From positions 1,289,439 to 1,338,857 of the forward strand of contig BFEA01000260.1 of assembly GCA_003427395.1 (NCBI GenBank): a stretch of DNA of 49,419 nucleotides, read 5' to 3'. This DNA is from Chara braunii (Eukaryota > Streptophyta > Charophyceae > Charales > Characeae). Positions 32,763 through 44,182 of this stretch are shown here, piece by piece. Positions within the stretch are counted from its first letter, which is position 1. The number at the start of each line of letters is the position of its first letter. The notes beneath the pieces are model-generated. The model had not been told where the DNA came from, did no database searches, and saw only the letters and a program-made list of their open reading frames with translations. The position numbers were made by a program, and so were the translations under genes.

Positions 32763-33065
32763 TTAGCATTGCGTGAAATCGGGAATGCGCGAAGAGGTAA
32801 AGAGAACAGGAATGTAAGGTGTGGTATGGTGGCGCAAACATTTTGTTTTTGATAACGGGTGACCATTCAAAAATGTGCAGTCACGAGATGCAATGTGAAC
32901 AATATCAGTTCGCGAATACCACATAGAGAATTCGTAAATACACATACATAACAATTGCAGTGGGCGATATATGTAGTCATCTAATGGATGCACCACTGTA
33001 AACATATATGATCCTTGTTCCAGATAACATATAGTGTTCGCATTAGCCAACAGTTGCTTGAGCAT
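32763..33065 (-). pseudogene. Helitron linker between Rep and helicase
   Basis: About 100 codons from MLKQLLANANT to IPDFTQC. YIYRPLQLLCMCIYEFSMW and FLNGHPLSKTKCLRH match the conserved FLDGHP-type block found between Rep and helicase in Helitron proteins. It lies in a different frame from both neighbours, so frameshifts or introns separate them. Confidence 0.65.
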
Positions 33066-33177
33066 TTGTTTAAGAAGAACAAACTTATAAAGATGACTTT
33101 TCTATGCGCAGGATTGTCGAAGAATATAATGCACAAAGCGGTCCGGCGGTCTCTTGTTTGTTATTCAGTGCAAAACG

Positions 33178-33501
33178 TTATGATGATATACGGCGGCGCG
33201 CTTTCAGAACTTCCAGAAGACATGTGTCAGGCTGCACCATTTGCTCTCGGACTTGACGAGCATAAAAAAACGCCAAGCGTAATGCAAGGTCACAGTCAAT
33301 TCGGTATTGATCCTTGGTTGCATATCGACATGAATAATAAATTCGGTCGGCAGCATCGGCCCCACTAAACAGTGGTTGAATATCGTGATTACATTTAAAT
33401 GTTGATAAGATAACATGACCGAAGGAGCATCGAAGTGTAATGCCTGCAGGTCCAAAAGTGGTGTGGTCATATCGCGGGCGAGGATATAAATAACGATACA
33501 T
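33178..33501 (-). pseudogene. Helitron Rep C-terminal part with catalytic Tyr region
   Basis: Starts at an ATG (33,501), though the native protein probably enters from upstream. ITLRCSFGHVILSTFKCNHD and DAADRIYYSCRYATKDQ match the Helitron Rep segment in which Tyr residues of the Y-x-x-K type motif nick and join DNA. It is out of frame with the preceding Rep block, with one indel between 33,663 and 33,501. Confidence 0.75.
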
Positions 33502-33662
33502 TTTTTTTGTGTCTGTTGTGCGCGAAGATTTGTAGCATGATGTCGTATGTGTCCAGTGGTGTGTATGAACAAGGTATAACTAAAAACATATGGTTTGATG
33601 AAACAGACGTTCGCAGCAGCGATGTCCGAGTATGCGGGGTTGGGTGGTGCAACAATGAGGTT

Positions 33663-36299
33663 TTATGCAAAAGAGTAAAGGAAAAACAGATCGTCTTTGA
33701 ATTTGGAGTAGAAGTTTAATAAGAGATTATGAATCGATAAATCTTTTGTAACCTGTTGTGGAGCCATATGTAAAATAGCATGTCGCATAAGGTGCTGAGA
33801 GCTGAAGGGCGATTTGCAGTGGCCATATTGGCTAAGTGCAGGCTCCCGAAGTTTTGCTAAATCACGATTTTTTAGAAACAGCGATAGGTGTGCGGTGTCG
33901 GGAACTGGCATGGGCAAAAATGTTGGCGGTTGACAACGACACACTGAACATTGCAGCGAAAGAACGTCAAAGAGAATTGCAGTAGAAACGATACTGTCAA
34001 TATAGTTTGAAACCAAATATAAAAATTTTGCTTTAGACTCTCGAAGGTAATCAAAGTCGTGTGTTGCAGGAGAGACATTTTTAAGCCATACGAGACAGTG
34101 CAAGTGAAGTGTGCCTCTACCTTGGGTCTCGACCATTCCGAAGAAGGCATCCACATGTCCCAAAAGCCCTCCATCAGATGTAGAACATCTGTTCTCAATA
34201 TCGAAACCTAAGACTGTTCTCAAAAACACAAAAACAACTTCATCCAAAAGTCGTGCCCAGGAAACATTATCGACCATTGATGTCTGCTTAAAAAAATGAA
34301 GAGAAATATGAGGAACTTCGTTAAAAATGTTGAGGAATTGGTCGACGTCAATGAGACCACTGTGAGATGTGAACGCAAATGACATGTCAGTATTTGAAAA
34401 AATAGTTAAAAAGAGGCTAGGCTGCCCGAACCGGTCGCATATTGTGAATGCCTCCTGCCGTCTTGCTCGACGTTCTGCGTTGCTTCCCCATATGTATGCG
34501 GAACTGCATTCAACATTATGCAACAATTCGTTCACCCAATCCGTTGTAGGTAGAGGGGCATGGCCACATCGCCGGCAACGATCATTTTTCAACCCCCGTT
34601 TCGGTTGTTCAGTTGTTACATTAGAAATACACGAATGAAATTGTGGATGTGATTTACATGTGACACTGACCATTGTGTATCTGTGATCGAGGGACAGGCG
34701 GTCGAATGTTGTGAGGACATAATACGGGTCTTTTGCGAAGCATCAGTGGTTCAATAAGTAGTAATGTTTAGCACACACATGTTTTGATACCGCGAGTCGT
34801 CGAGAAGGCTCACCAGGGTATCCGCGATCGTAAAAAAAAAGATGAAAGAACATTTTTGCGTCGATTTTGACGTCAAAAATATTGAAAAATTTTGAGGACG
34901 AACGAACCAGGAACACAAGATCCAGATCTGACTTGTCCACGCCAGCCTGTTTAAGCAAAATTCGGTTCTCTGTCGAAGAATTAACATGCGTGGTTATATG
35001 TCCGAACACAACTCCCTTCTCAATGTACGCAATTTCATTATTACACTCACCATGAGAATTGAGTCGTTCTTGTTCGACGTCGATTGCATTTGCGACATTG
35101 GCATCCGCAGCACGATCAATGATTGCATGTGAAATGGAGTCATGACCTTGCTCAACTATTTCACCCATTGCATTTTTATTTATATTTATATTGAAATAAA
35201 ATGGGTTATATTGTTTATAGAAAGAGAGGAGGTTTAAAACCACACTGTGGCGAACAGAATGGAGCTTTCTGACATGTTCAACCTGTCCATCTGTGAAGGG
35301 GCCGACAAGAAGTATACGGTATAACACGTCTTTGTTGAGCCGGTGGGGAAGGGGTGTAGCAGGAGGGTCAGGTATAGCATCAAAAAGTAGCAGATGCGAT
35401 CGGATTGCTCGGTGCAATCCACCTCGCATTATTCTGCTTTGAGCCATAATAGTGACCATACCAGTCATGATAAGCTCTGGCCAAGTCGGCACAGACATCT
35501 CTGATAGCAATGCACCAATGAAAAAATGGTTTGCGATAGCAAGTTTTGAAAGTTTTGGCGGTTTGTTTTCATCAAAGAGCAATTTTGAACAGAAATAGCA
35601 GACATTAAAAATTGGCGAAAAATGATTTGAAAGGGTTATACCGGCCCGAGAAAGCATGAGGTCGACAAATGCAGAATGTATGTCAGAGCAATCATAATAA
35701 GACAACAGACGGTCAGGCAAACCCAGCTCGGGGCAGCGAAGTCAAACGTGCATGCGTGTCAATGCTTCCGTATCATATATTGAACATACTGACATAATAC
35801 TCCGTGTATTCAATGCATCATACACGCAGCACACTGCATCGACAAGGTTGTGAGGACCTAACAGGTGCACTAATTGTTCGAGAATCATCTGTTTTTTTTT
35901 CATCAGGGATCGGTCGAAAGCCAGCCACCATCAGCTCATCCGACTTGCGGGTTTTCCGAGCAAGTGTTTTTAGACGAGTGTGTTTTATGGAAACAACATA
36001 TTTATCATTATGGTGTTAATATGTTGTTTCATGCGAGCGATCTCTTTCAAACGTAACCGGCGTTTGGGCAAACCCATGTGGGCCGCCGAAGGCAGAAGAG
36101 ACCGAGAGGAAAGTTGTTTTGACCGCCAGACTCTCTCACGATAAAGAACATCAACTTGACGACGCTTCTTCCGTTCATCCTCAATCATGTTTTGTCGTTT
36201 TAATCTATCTTTGTCACGGCGTTTATGTAGCCAAGTCGATTTTTGTTCGTCCGTTTCCAAATGACCATGAATGTACCGAGGTTTACATGGACGAGGCAT
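33663..36299 (-). pseudogene. Helitron N-terminal region, DUF6570-like domain and HUH Rep
   Basis: A single frame of 879 codons from ATG 36,299 down to TAA 33,663, with no indel but four internal stops: TAA 35,985-35,987, TAA 35,970-35,972, TGA 35,742-35,744, TGA 34,743-34,745. It begins with a Lys/Arg-rich segment (KRRDKDRLKRQ). The DUF6570-like part has PPKLSKLAIANHFFIG and VRHSVVLNLLSF. FYDRGYPGEPSRR and, past the TGA, CFAKDPYYVLTTFD lead into the Rep domain, which has RRCGHAPLP, PSLFLTIFSNTD and the two-His motif FFGMVETQGRGTLHLHC (HUH = HLH). The Rep would nick and transfer single-stranded ends. The neatness of the frame outside its stops implies recent death. Confidence 0.88.
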
Positions 36300-36456
36300 C
36301 TACATGAACGCATTTCAGATGAAGGGAATATGGAAGAGCATAGTGGACAATGAAATAGAATGAACACGAAAACAAATCAGCACACATGCAACGAAAACAC
36401 AATACAATTGCATGAGATTAAAAAAACGTGTTGTAATGTGATCATGTTTGACATTG

Positions 36457-36705
36457 TCATGATTGCCATTTTGCTGTTTTGAATGTATGAACAAGAAAAA
36501 AAGAACCCTGGAGCGATATTTCATGAACGCACGACCGAATTGGCGGGCATATTAGTTGTTCATATATAGAGGCATGATCCTTTTTTTTGGCTTTGTCTCC
36601 TTTCTCGAAGATGACGTCTTTACGACCATGAGAATGTCGGTTGGAGCCGTTGCAGAGATCGGCGGTGTGGATGAGATGTGGGTTTAGACATTTGCTGCAG
36701 AGCAT
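36457..36705 (-). CDS. Small CxxC-containing ORF upstream of the Helitron Rep frame
   Basis: 82 codons from an ATG at 36,705. The first third is coding-like and zinc-ligand-rich: CSKCLNP, HTADLC and NRHSHGRKD, followed by lysine-rich FEKGDKAKKKD. The last third looks like chance sequence, so the true exon may end near 36,570. Position and strand fit a 5' exon or leader gene of the Helitron. No family is recognised. Confidence 0.3.
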   Translation of the reverse strand: MLCSKCLNPHLIHTADLCNGSNRHSHGRKDVIFEKGDKAKKKDHASIYEQLICPPIRSCVHEISLQGSFFLVHTFKTAKWQS

Positions 36706-36990
36706 GGCAACAACTTTGCGGGTGTAGTGCAGGATATGGATGGAAATGACCGGTTACATAGGATGTGTTGGCAACTTGGCAGGCAGTCTGAATCAGACTA
36801 AGCCAAGCCGGCCGGACAGTCGATAGTCTAACCGGAAGCCCGACCGGTCTTCAAAATAGGCCCAATTTTTTTTTTTTTTTTTTTTTTGAAAAAAGGGTGG
36901 ATTGTGCTTGCCAAGATCTCCCTATTCTCATAAAGAGAACTTTGGATAGACCCAAAAACTCGGAACAGCGTGGTTAATCTGACTTGCCCA
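36706..36990. other. Gene-free stretch with T-run
   Basis: Contains a T-run at about 36,867-36,888 and GCCGGCCGG / ACCGG-rich sequence. Possibly the 5' end of the Helitron lies here, but no terminal motif is resolved. Confidence 0.35.
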
Positions 36991-38389
36991 TCTTTTGAGA
37001 TCCGCAGTCCAGATGGATTGTCTTTTTGAAGCCCTTATGGCAGGTTCGCCACGCTTAGGCCGGTTTGTGTCCGGGCCAGGAGATGTCCGTGACCTGTACG
37101 GTGGCTATGGCAAATTTGGGAGGAACTGCGCCGACTGACCAGCGGACAGAGCCTGTTTGCTCTTCGTTGGGGGAGACGTGCCCAGTCTTTGGACTGTGTT
37201 TGCTAAGATCTCCCCAAATCTGCAAAAAAAACTTTGAACATAGAAGCTCTGTTTGGAAAAGGGGGGGGGGGGGGGGGAGGGGGAAAAGGGGCCAGGGGTG
37301 GGGGGTTTATGGTGGGCTTGTCGGTGGCGGAGTTTCACCAGGCATGAGCCGTAGCAGATATTGACAATAATGTATCCGACTTTCTGCAAATGTTGACCTC
37401 GTGTGTAAAAACCTTGGAAAGCAAAGTGGAGTCACCAGCAGCAGGGTGGGGCCAACATTCCTTATCCAGGAACTTTGAACAAGGTGGATTATTTGAGTTG
37501 CCTATCTCTTGAGACCGACGGCCCAGATGGGCCGTCCTTTTCAAGCTTTTTTGGCGGGCTGTGGACCCAGGGCAATTTTTTTCTCGGGTAGGATGAAAAT
37601 AAGGTACAACAGGAGCGGAGATGGTGGCTCTGCTGTAGTAAGTCTTGCCGGAGTGAGGTAAAGAGGTTTGATGGGAGACTTTTGAGTCATTTTTTTATTT
37701 TTGCCTATTCTGAAGCTTATTGTAGCAATTTTCCAAGTAGATCCATTTTTTCTTAGTTGAAGCCTGGTAATGGCCCCGGTATCTCAAATTTTCAAAATTC
37801 TATGTAAATTTTTATATGGGACGCCGGACCCAGAAGTCAGTCTATTATTTAAAATGATTAGTGTCTTTTGAAATGTTAGTCCAGAAACTTCTTGACGTAC
37901 TTCTTCGAGTATACGTTGGGGCCCAACATTTTCTATCCAAGAACTCTGAATAAGGTGGTCTACCTGAGTTGCCAATCTCTCGAGACCGGCGGGCCGAATA
38001 AGCTGTCTTTTTCAAGCCTTTTTGGCGGGCCCCCAAAAGCATAGGCAAAGGGTCCGGGTTATGGCGCCTGCTGTCCTGCCTTCTTGTCATGCTCTCTTTA
38101 TCACCTCCCTTCTTCTCTTCCCTCCCTCCCCCAATTCATACCATAGAAATAGCAAGCGTTGCTGTAACGTATCAAAGAAGAAGATGGGCATGGACAAATA
38201 TGCTATAAAAAAGCAAAAAGGAAACGACCGCGAGTTCATACCCTGCACATGTGTGTCGTTGTCTTCAGGGTCCGCGGTGTGCGTCAACATTTGAGCAGTT
38301 AGGGAAGACAGCAAACCACAGTGTCATACCGCAAGGAAGAAAGCAATCCAGTGTGAGTGGGCCAAACAGTAGCAAGAATCTACCTTTGA

Positions 38390-39017
38390 TCCAGATTTTC
38401 AAAACCAAGTCCGCTGTCGTGACCGAACTTCACACTGCAAACCAATGAATGATTGGTTGATCCAAACCTCGAATTTTCCAGACCATGTCCCCTGCCACAT
38501 CTGCGGCATAGAAATCTTGAGCACTGTGTAACCTGCACAGCGGCCAAATTTCACACAGAAAACCATCGAATGATTGTTTGCTTAACGTCCCTGGCAAGTA
38601 GACCAAAGCCCGATGAAACAATCCGGCACAGTGACGCTTTTCGACGGAGCTATCTTCGTGAACATAACATATATATACACACACATGCAGACACGCACCC
38701 ACACATACACATTCACATATAAACAGGCACAGTGCCAGACAGGCAGACACACGCACAGAGAAAAAGAGAGAAAGAGAGAGAATTCAGTGTGAGCGGGCCA
38801 AACAGTAACAAGAATCCACCTTTGATCGAGATCTTGAAAACCAAGTCCGCCGTCGTAGTCGAACTTCACACTGTAAACTGGCGAATGATTGATCAATCTG
38901 AATCTCGAATCTTCCAAACCAGGCCCCTTGTCATATCTGTGGCATACAAATCTTGAGCACTCTGTATCCTGCACAACAACCAAATTTTATACAGCAAACC
39001 GCTGAGCGATCGATTGC
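38390..39017. repeat. Duplicated 190-bp unit inside the block
   Basis: 38,390-38,575 and 38,821-39,017 share TTGATC, AAAACCAAGTCCGC, GAACTTCACACTG, AAATCTTGAGCACT or similar. A third copy is at about 45,920-46,090. Between the first two lies a (CA)-rich segment beginning ACAATCCGGCACAGTGACG. Confidence 0.7.
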
Positions 39018-39689
39018 TTAAAATCCTACAACTAAAACCGTTGGTCCGAAGTTCAGACGAACTGACTAAAAATACCGGGTGAGCAGCACCTATGGAATGC
39101 GTGCGAAATTATTCCCCGGAACTGGATCAGATCTGACCAGGCTGGCTAGACGGCTAACTGCCCAACGAGAATTCCGGTTACGCTCAAAGGCGGGCCGACA
39201 TTTGTAATTTTTATGTTTTTTTAGAACAAGGTTGGGCTGTGTTTGCCAAGATGTCCCTGAATCCGCAACGAAAACTTTGAACAGAGAAGCTCCATTCATA
39301 GAGGGGGGGGGGGGGGGGGGGACGTTCGGAAGTGGACTTGCTTTTGTTGTTTAGAGGAGAGCGGGGAGAAATCGTTGGAGGAAAGAGGACCTGTCGTGTG
39401 TGGACACTGTCGTGTGTGGGATCGTGGACGCACCGAGGCGACGATGACTACAAAGGTGTACATTGCAGTGTTCCTGCCGCAGGTACTATCATCTACATTA
39501 TAATATTAACCCCCCCAAACAAAATCAACAAACTTGAAAGACCGCGCATTTTTTAGGCCATGAAATATCCCAAAATATTTTATGGCGGGGGCCGAAGTTT
39601 TTCAGGTTCAGACCCCGAACAGGATCCTGAACGCCCAAACGTTCGGGGGTCAGCTCAGGGGCCCCCGAACGTTTGGCGTTGCCACCGTG

Positions 39690-39915
39690 CTTGCAATTTT
39701 TATGTGTTCTTATTTTCCCTGGCCTGGCCAGGCACACAGTTTAGAAGGCATTCCGGCAGTTCAGGTAGCAAAACACTAAACGATATCACAAATTAAAATA
39801 TGTTATACCGAAACAGCAAAACATAAAAAGATATTTTAAATTATATTAAATACATTAACCACAGCCGCAAAACATGTCAAAGGGCCACCTGAAAGAAAGC
39901 CAAAGTAAGGATAGG
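39690..39915 (+). repeat. Inverted-repeat arm, left
   Basis: Matches the reverse complement of about 46,800-47,030: CTGGCCAGGCAC, CAAAACACTAAAYGATATCA, AAATATGTTATAYC, AAACATAAAARGATATTTTA, then TAACCAC. It bounds the 40-46.8 kb region on the left. Confidence 0.7.
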
Positions 39916-39999
39916 CAAGAGAAGAGCACAATGGATCTGTTCTGCCTCACGCTGCTTGTTATAGGGGTCAGATTATTTTGTTGCCGGATTGGCTCAATC

Positions 40000-40140
40000 C
40001 GGCGCAACGACGCTTTTCGGCGGAGCTATCTTTGCAAACATAACATACACATAGACACACGTGCAGATACACATACTCGCACACATTCACAAACAAACAG
40101 GCACAATGTGACACATATACACACACATACAAACAAACAA

Positions 40141-40174
<34 letters not shown>

Positions 40175-40673
40175 TTGTCACCCTGCCAAACAACACCATA
40201 GCAACTAACAGGAATGCCACACGGCGCTGCTGCGGGCGGCGATGATGGTGATGACAAAAATCCGTTTGTCTGTTTCAGTTCTCTCTGCCCATTCTGGATG
40301 TGGGCGGATCCACCCGCGATTTCCAATCAAGAAGAAACAATCCAGCACAGTGATGTTTTTCGGAGAGAGAGAGAGAGTGCCCCTCTGCCCAACAACAGAA
40401 TAGCAGCTGACGGGAATGTCACATGGTGTTGCTGTGGGTGACAACGATGGTGCCGACAGAAATCCCTTAGTCTGTTTCACTTCTCTCTGCCCATTGTGGA
40501 TGTGGGCGGGCCGCCTGCACTTTTCAATCAAGAAGAAACAATCCAGCACAGTGATGTTTTTCGGTAGAGCTATCTTTGCAAACACAACATACATATACAC
40601 ACATATGTAGACAGACACACACTCACACACATTCATATACGAACAGGCACAGTATCACAGATACACACACAGA

Positions 40674-40757
<84 letters not shown>
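40000..40757. repeat. (CA)n/(GA)n microsatellite cluster in a 3-copy unit
   Basis: AGCTATCTTTGCAAACA then ACATACA and CA-rich sequence appears at about 40,023 and 40,568 (and AGCTATCTTCGTGAACA at 38,647). CAATCCAGCACAGTGATG occurs at 40,338 and 40,542. (GA)n at 40,140-40,174, 40,363-40,378 and 40,676-40,756. No gene here or up to 41,217. Confidence 0.8.
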
Positions 40758-40759
<2 letters not shown>

Positions 40760-41617
40760 GAGTGTCGCCACTCTGCCCGACAGACATTGTAACGCGGGCT
40801 CCATAGCACGCTCAATTATGTTGCAATACATCGTAGCCTACAACCACCGAATCTTTTGCTACGGAGAATGGTGCCTAATGTTTGTTCATGTTTAACGAGC
40901 CCCTCATGTATAACAACGCACAAGACAATTTCATCAAGAGACTATAAACTTCCATTGCAGCGCTGTTGTTTCCAGTACTAACATTGTCTGTACTATATGG
41001 CATGGTCGCACTAAGACTGCAGCGAAACCGTCACGGGGTCACCTATGCCTACTCATCGCTCCGACTAGAATCACGATCATGAAGAGGAAGACCGAACGCG
41101 GTTGTCATCATTTACACAGCAACGCATTTATACATGAAATGCAAAGCTCATATACACCACGCCACAAACATCTAACAATCAATTACACTACAATGTTTTT
41201 CTAGAGCAACAAAACTTTTACTCAGTGTTATCCCAAAAATGACATGAAAGCCAAAACAAACTAATATATGCATAGTTTATGTAGAGCACAACGGATGAAA
41301 GTGAACTAATGTACATAACATACCTAGCACTGACTATGCATATACACAGAATCCGCCTTGACAATGTAATGTATCTTATCAGAAAAGCCAGCGATGCCAC
41401 AACTTCGTTCGAGTCATCGAGAGAGCATGTGGCTAGTAGTCTCCGAAACGAGAAACGGTCGAATGACATCTTAAGCATGACCGCCATAACTGTGGTTTGT
41501 GTGAAGGTGATCATGTATCGTGAGCTCGTAACTTGAGCACAACAAGGGTAGCAAGAACGGTGACACATATTTCTGAGATGTTGGAGTGTCGTTGTTTTCC
41601 CTAAGCATGCCTAGGCT

Positions 41618-42262
41618 CTATAGCCCTTCTCGAGTCTTCTTCCGTGTCAACTGCAACATAGGATCAGTTGTGTTTTTTGTAACTGCATTTGAAGCACCTT
41701 CATTTTCGCTCATACTCACAAACCCCAATTTTAAGCTGCATGCAGATAATGCACCGCGTTTCTCTGCAATCTTCGTCTCTGTCTCCTCCTTCTTTGAAGA
41801 TATTCCAGATTCCATTTTGCCCCGCACATCACACATCTGTAATCCTGACATTTTAGGGATATGTTCCGACGACAACATGTTCATGGCTTTGTGGTTCGGT
41901 TCTCCTCTCGCTTTAGACAAAACCGTTGTTGTTGTGTTCACAGACTCCGAATGCAGCTTCGGAGCTGGCGAAGATGTCAAATCAGAGCCTGCAACTGCTG
42001 TCGCCGTTGTTGCTATGGTCACCGACTGCGGATGTGGTGAAGAGAATAACAAAGCCGCAGAGCCGGATCCTGCATCCACAACTGGCACCGCCACCACACG
42101 TACTGGTTGCGGGTTTGGTTCCAGGCTCCCTGGCGACGGGGCCTTTGACACAGCAACATCAACAGGATTATCCGCGGATGGAGCCGGTGAACCATGTTGT
42201 GCATTGCCCACAGCTGAAGCCTGAAATTGGCATTGTGCGTTGTCCGCAGGCGGAACGACCAA
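41618..42262 (-). pseudogene. Ala/Pro/Ser-rich C-terminal extension of the domain A gene
   Basis: About 214 codons, opened by TTG after an in-frame TAA, in the same frame as the segment ending at 42,284 (which stops with TGA 14 codons earlier). It is therefore read as the continuation of that coding region past two stops. The first 110 residues are low-complexity (SAPSPGSLEPNPQPV, TIATTATAVAG); the rest is charged (SSKKEETETKIAEKRG). No family is recognised. The antisense frame is also open, so coding status is uncertain. 41,218-41,568 minus has an ORF I cannot support. Confidence 0.35.
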
Positions 42263-42283
42263 TTAGGGTTGCGGGTTCATGCG

Positions 42284-42740
42284 TCACAGATTGACATTAA
42301 GGAAGGGCATTTCCGGAGCGCCGAACATTTTATGAGCAGTCGTTCGGCCGAAAGAGATTGCATCACCAATTCGTGGAGGAGCATATATGTAAGTGTAATC
42401 ATACACAGTTGCTTTACGGAGCAACGACAGCAAGTTATTGCGCGTTTCCCCGTGAACTGTCGTCAAAGTCCTGTGCACAGCCTCAACCGCCTCAGGCTCA
42501 TCGAGATTTGCTAAATACATGTCCATCATAGTTTTCCCCTCACGATGTCGCGTCTCGTAATGGACAAGAAGCCCTTGTTGTGCCACATTGGCCTGCGGAT
42601 GTACTCTGCTAGCCCGTTTGTGGTTGTATATATCAGTCGTGGAATGCGGGCTTCCCGTTCAGCTGAAACATGCAACTGATCAAGCAGACGAGGACGAAAA
42701 CGTCCACCCCCAGCATTGGCCATGCTGTCTGCAAGGGCAT
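42284..42740 (-). pseudogene. Unrecognised domain, copy A
   Basis: In the transcribed sense a pyrimidine-rich tract ending in CCCTTGCAG (about 42,738) looks like a splice acceptor. The exon begins SMANAGGGRFRPRLLDQ, REARIPRLIYTTTNGLAEYI, then after one frame change NVAQQGLLVHYETRH, DMYLANLDEPEAVEAVHRTL, RKATVYDYTYI and PPRIGDAISFGR. The order aligns with copy B, 1.5 kb upstream on the same strand. No known family comes to mind. The frame change near 42,590 and TGA at 42,284 suggest decay. Confidence 0.5.
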
Positions 42741-42822
42741 TTACATAATCACAAAGAGAAACGTCACGATTTTTTTTTCTTCTATGTTTATCTATAAACA
42801 CCAAATATAAACAACACCACAT

Positions 42823-43690
42823 GAAAACATTTTAGTAGAATGAAACTTGGGCCAAAGCAACACCACAATTTGGAAGCACAAAACAATATGAATATATGCC
42901 TAATTAATGAGAGCTAAAAATAATCGATACTAACACCATTGTGTGATCACACGCGGCTAACCATGCATACAAAAGGGTGTTGGTCATATTGTCTATGGCG
43001 GCATGCAAAATATGCAATCAAAGAATACATACAACATCCAAAATCCCCAATGGGTTGGTCAATTTTGGATCAATTGTAAACTCCCATAAAAAAAAAACAT
43101 GCGTTTAATATACAAGACATAAAGCGAGGGCATGATGAACATGTAGCAGCTTAATATGCAGACGGAGGCCTTGGCAAACATGCACGGAACAAAAATGTTG
43201 ATTATTATTTTATGAATCACGAAGACTACGCATATCTAAGGCATGATTGCGACGATGTTCATTATACTGTATATTGTCAACTACAATATACCAACATTAA
43301 AACCTGTGGGCAGCAAAACACGATGGCAAACATGTACAAAAAAAAAATGTTGGCAACCATTTTATGAATCATCGGGGCTGCATATTATGAACTACAATAT
43401 ACCAGCATTAAAACATGCAGGCAACAAAACATGGCAGCAAACACGTACAAAACAAATACGTTGATCATTGCTTTATGAATGTCCGGGGTCAAACATATCA
43501 ACGATGTCCACTCTACTGCATATCGTGAACTGCAATCTGGCTGCATTAATACATGTGAGCAGGAAAACACGAAATCCCATACGGGTCACAACGACGAAGT
43601 CTGTTTTAAGTTGGAATGCAAATTCATGCACAGAAGAAGATATGTCTTTAATGCAAAACATGTACACAAGGCACCATGAACATGTAAGAA
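42823..43690. other. AT-rich intervening stretch with short repeats
   Basis: ACTACAATATACCARCATTAAAA recurs at about 43,280 and 43,391, with ...GCAAACAYGTACAAAA after each and a third related phrase near 43,500. It may be intronic or intergenic between copies B and A. Confidence 0.5.
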
Positions 43691-43699
43691 ACATACCTG

Positions 43700-44182
43700 T
43701 CAATTGAGTTGCCGTTTTCAGCTTCATATACAACAACGGACCTTCAAAAAGATCGATGAGTCCGCACGGAACTTGTGTACATATGATGGTTATCCGCAGC
43801 AAAACAATTGCACCGTAAGCAATCGGAGTATTCGTGATCATGTGTCCAGTAGAGAGTGATACAGTCGCCAATGTTTGGAACTGCATGACGCGAATGAAAA
43901 TTATACACAACCGCCCTCCGCAGACAGAGGGCAATGGTATTAACGATTTCAGCACGACCATTGGAAAGAATTTCATGCACATTATGCACAACAGAAGAGA
44001 AGTTGTCATCGACGTGGTAAACAAGGAGTATATATCCATTCTCAGTTTGCTCCACATGCGGAGCCGCCGCAATGCTAGATTGCACAACATTATAGTGTGA
44101 TGGAAGCGGGTTTATCATGTAGGTTTCAAGGTCACACGCGGTGTTGTGTATAAGTTGTTGGACACCCATCGATCTGCAAGGC
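43700..44182 (-). pseudogene. Unrecognised domain, copy B, with candidate splice sites
   Basis: A strong acceptor-like sequence (pyrimidine tract, GCCTTGCAG|ATCGATG) lies at about 44,182 and a donor-like GACAG|GTATGTTT at about 43,699, bounding one exon of about 480 bases. The frame reads MGVQQLIHNTACDLETYM, VVQSSIAAAPHVEQTENGY, YILLVYHVDDNFSSVVHNVH, RRAVVYNFHSRH and VPNIGDCITLYW, then a TGA (43,744-43,746) and RSVVVYEAENGNSID before the donor. It aligns with copy A (LI-xT-L-YI; L-D-V-H-L; A-VY; IGD-I) at roughly a quarter to a third identity by eye. Family unknown. Confidence 0.5.

Larger units (their letters stand above)
28510..36705 (-). mobile_element. Helitron-type rolling-circle transposon, decayed, with Ulp1 protease
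   Basis: In transcription order: CxxC-bearing ORF (36,705), basic N-terminus (36,299), DUF6570-like region, HUH Rep, Rep C-terminal part (33,501), linker (33,065), PIF1-family helicase (32,625 to about 30,610), Ulp1/C48 protease (30,397-29,543) and an unrecognised exon (29,403-28,848). Rep plus helicase in this order defines autonomous Helitrons. Exact ends (5' TC, 3' CTRR with hairpin) were not found, so the limits enclose coding remnants only. Every coding segment carries stops or frame changes; the element cannot be autonomous as it stands. Confidence 0.88.
36990..39915. repeat. Non-coding repeat block, copy 1
   Basis: Colinear with 44,750-47,030. Landmarks: GGCCGGTTTGT...CCAGGAGATGTCCGTGACC (37,050), AACTTTGAACAAGG (37,470), TCGAGACCGGCGG (37,980), TGCTCTCTTTATCACCTCCC (38,090), GTGTGAGTGGGCCAAACAG (38,350), GGTACTATCATCTACATTA (39,480) and GCCTGGCCAGGCAC (39,720). 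G-runs at 37,259-37,277 and 39,303-39,320. No coding gene is seen in it. Confidence 0.75.

Noticed and set aside
29768-36299. Recoded stop codons (nonstandard genetic code) explaining in-frame stops
   Set aside because: TAA, TAG and TGA all occur within the transposon frames, while eIF3h uses the standard code and ends normally with TGA.
41586-42224. Long plus-strand ORF (212 aa)
   Set aside because: It is antisense to the minus-strand frame that continues the domain A coding region; only the minus frame has upstream homologous context.
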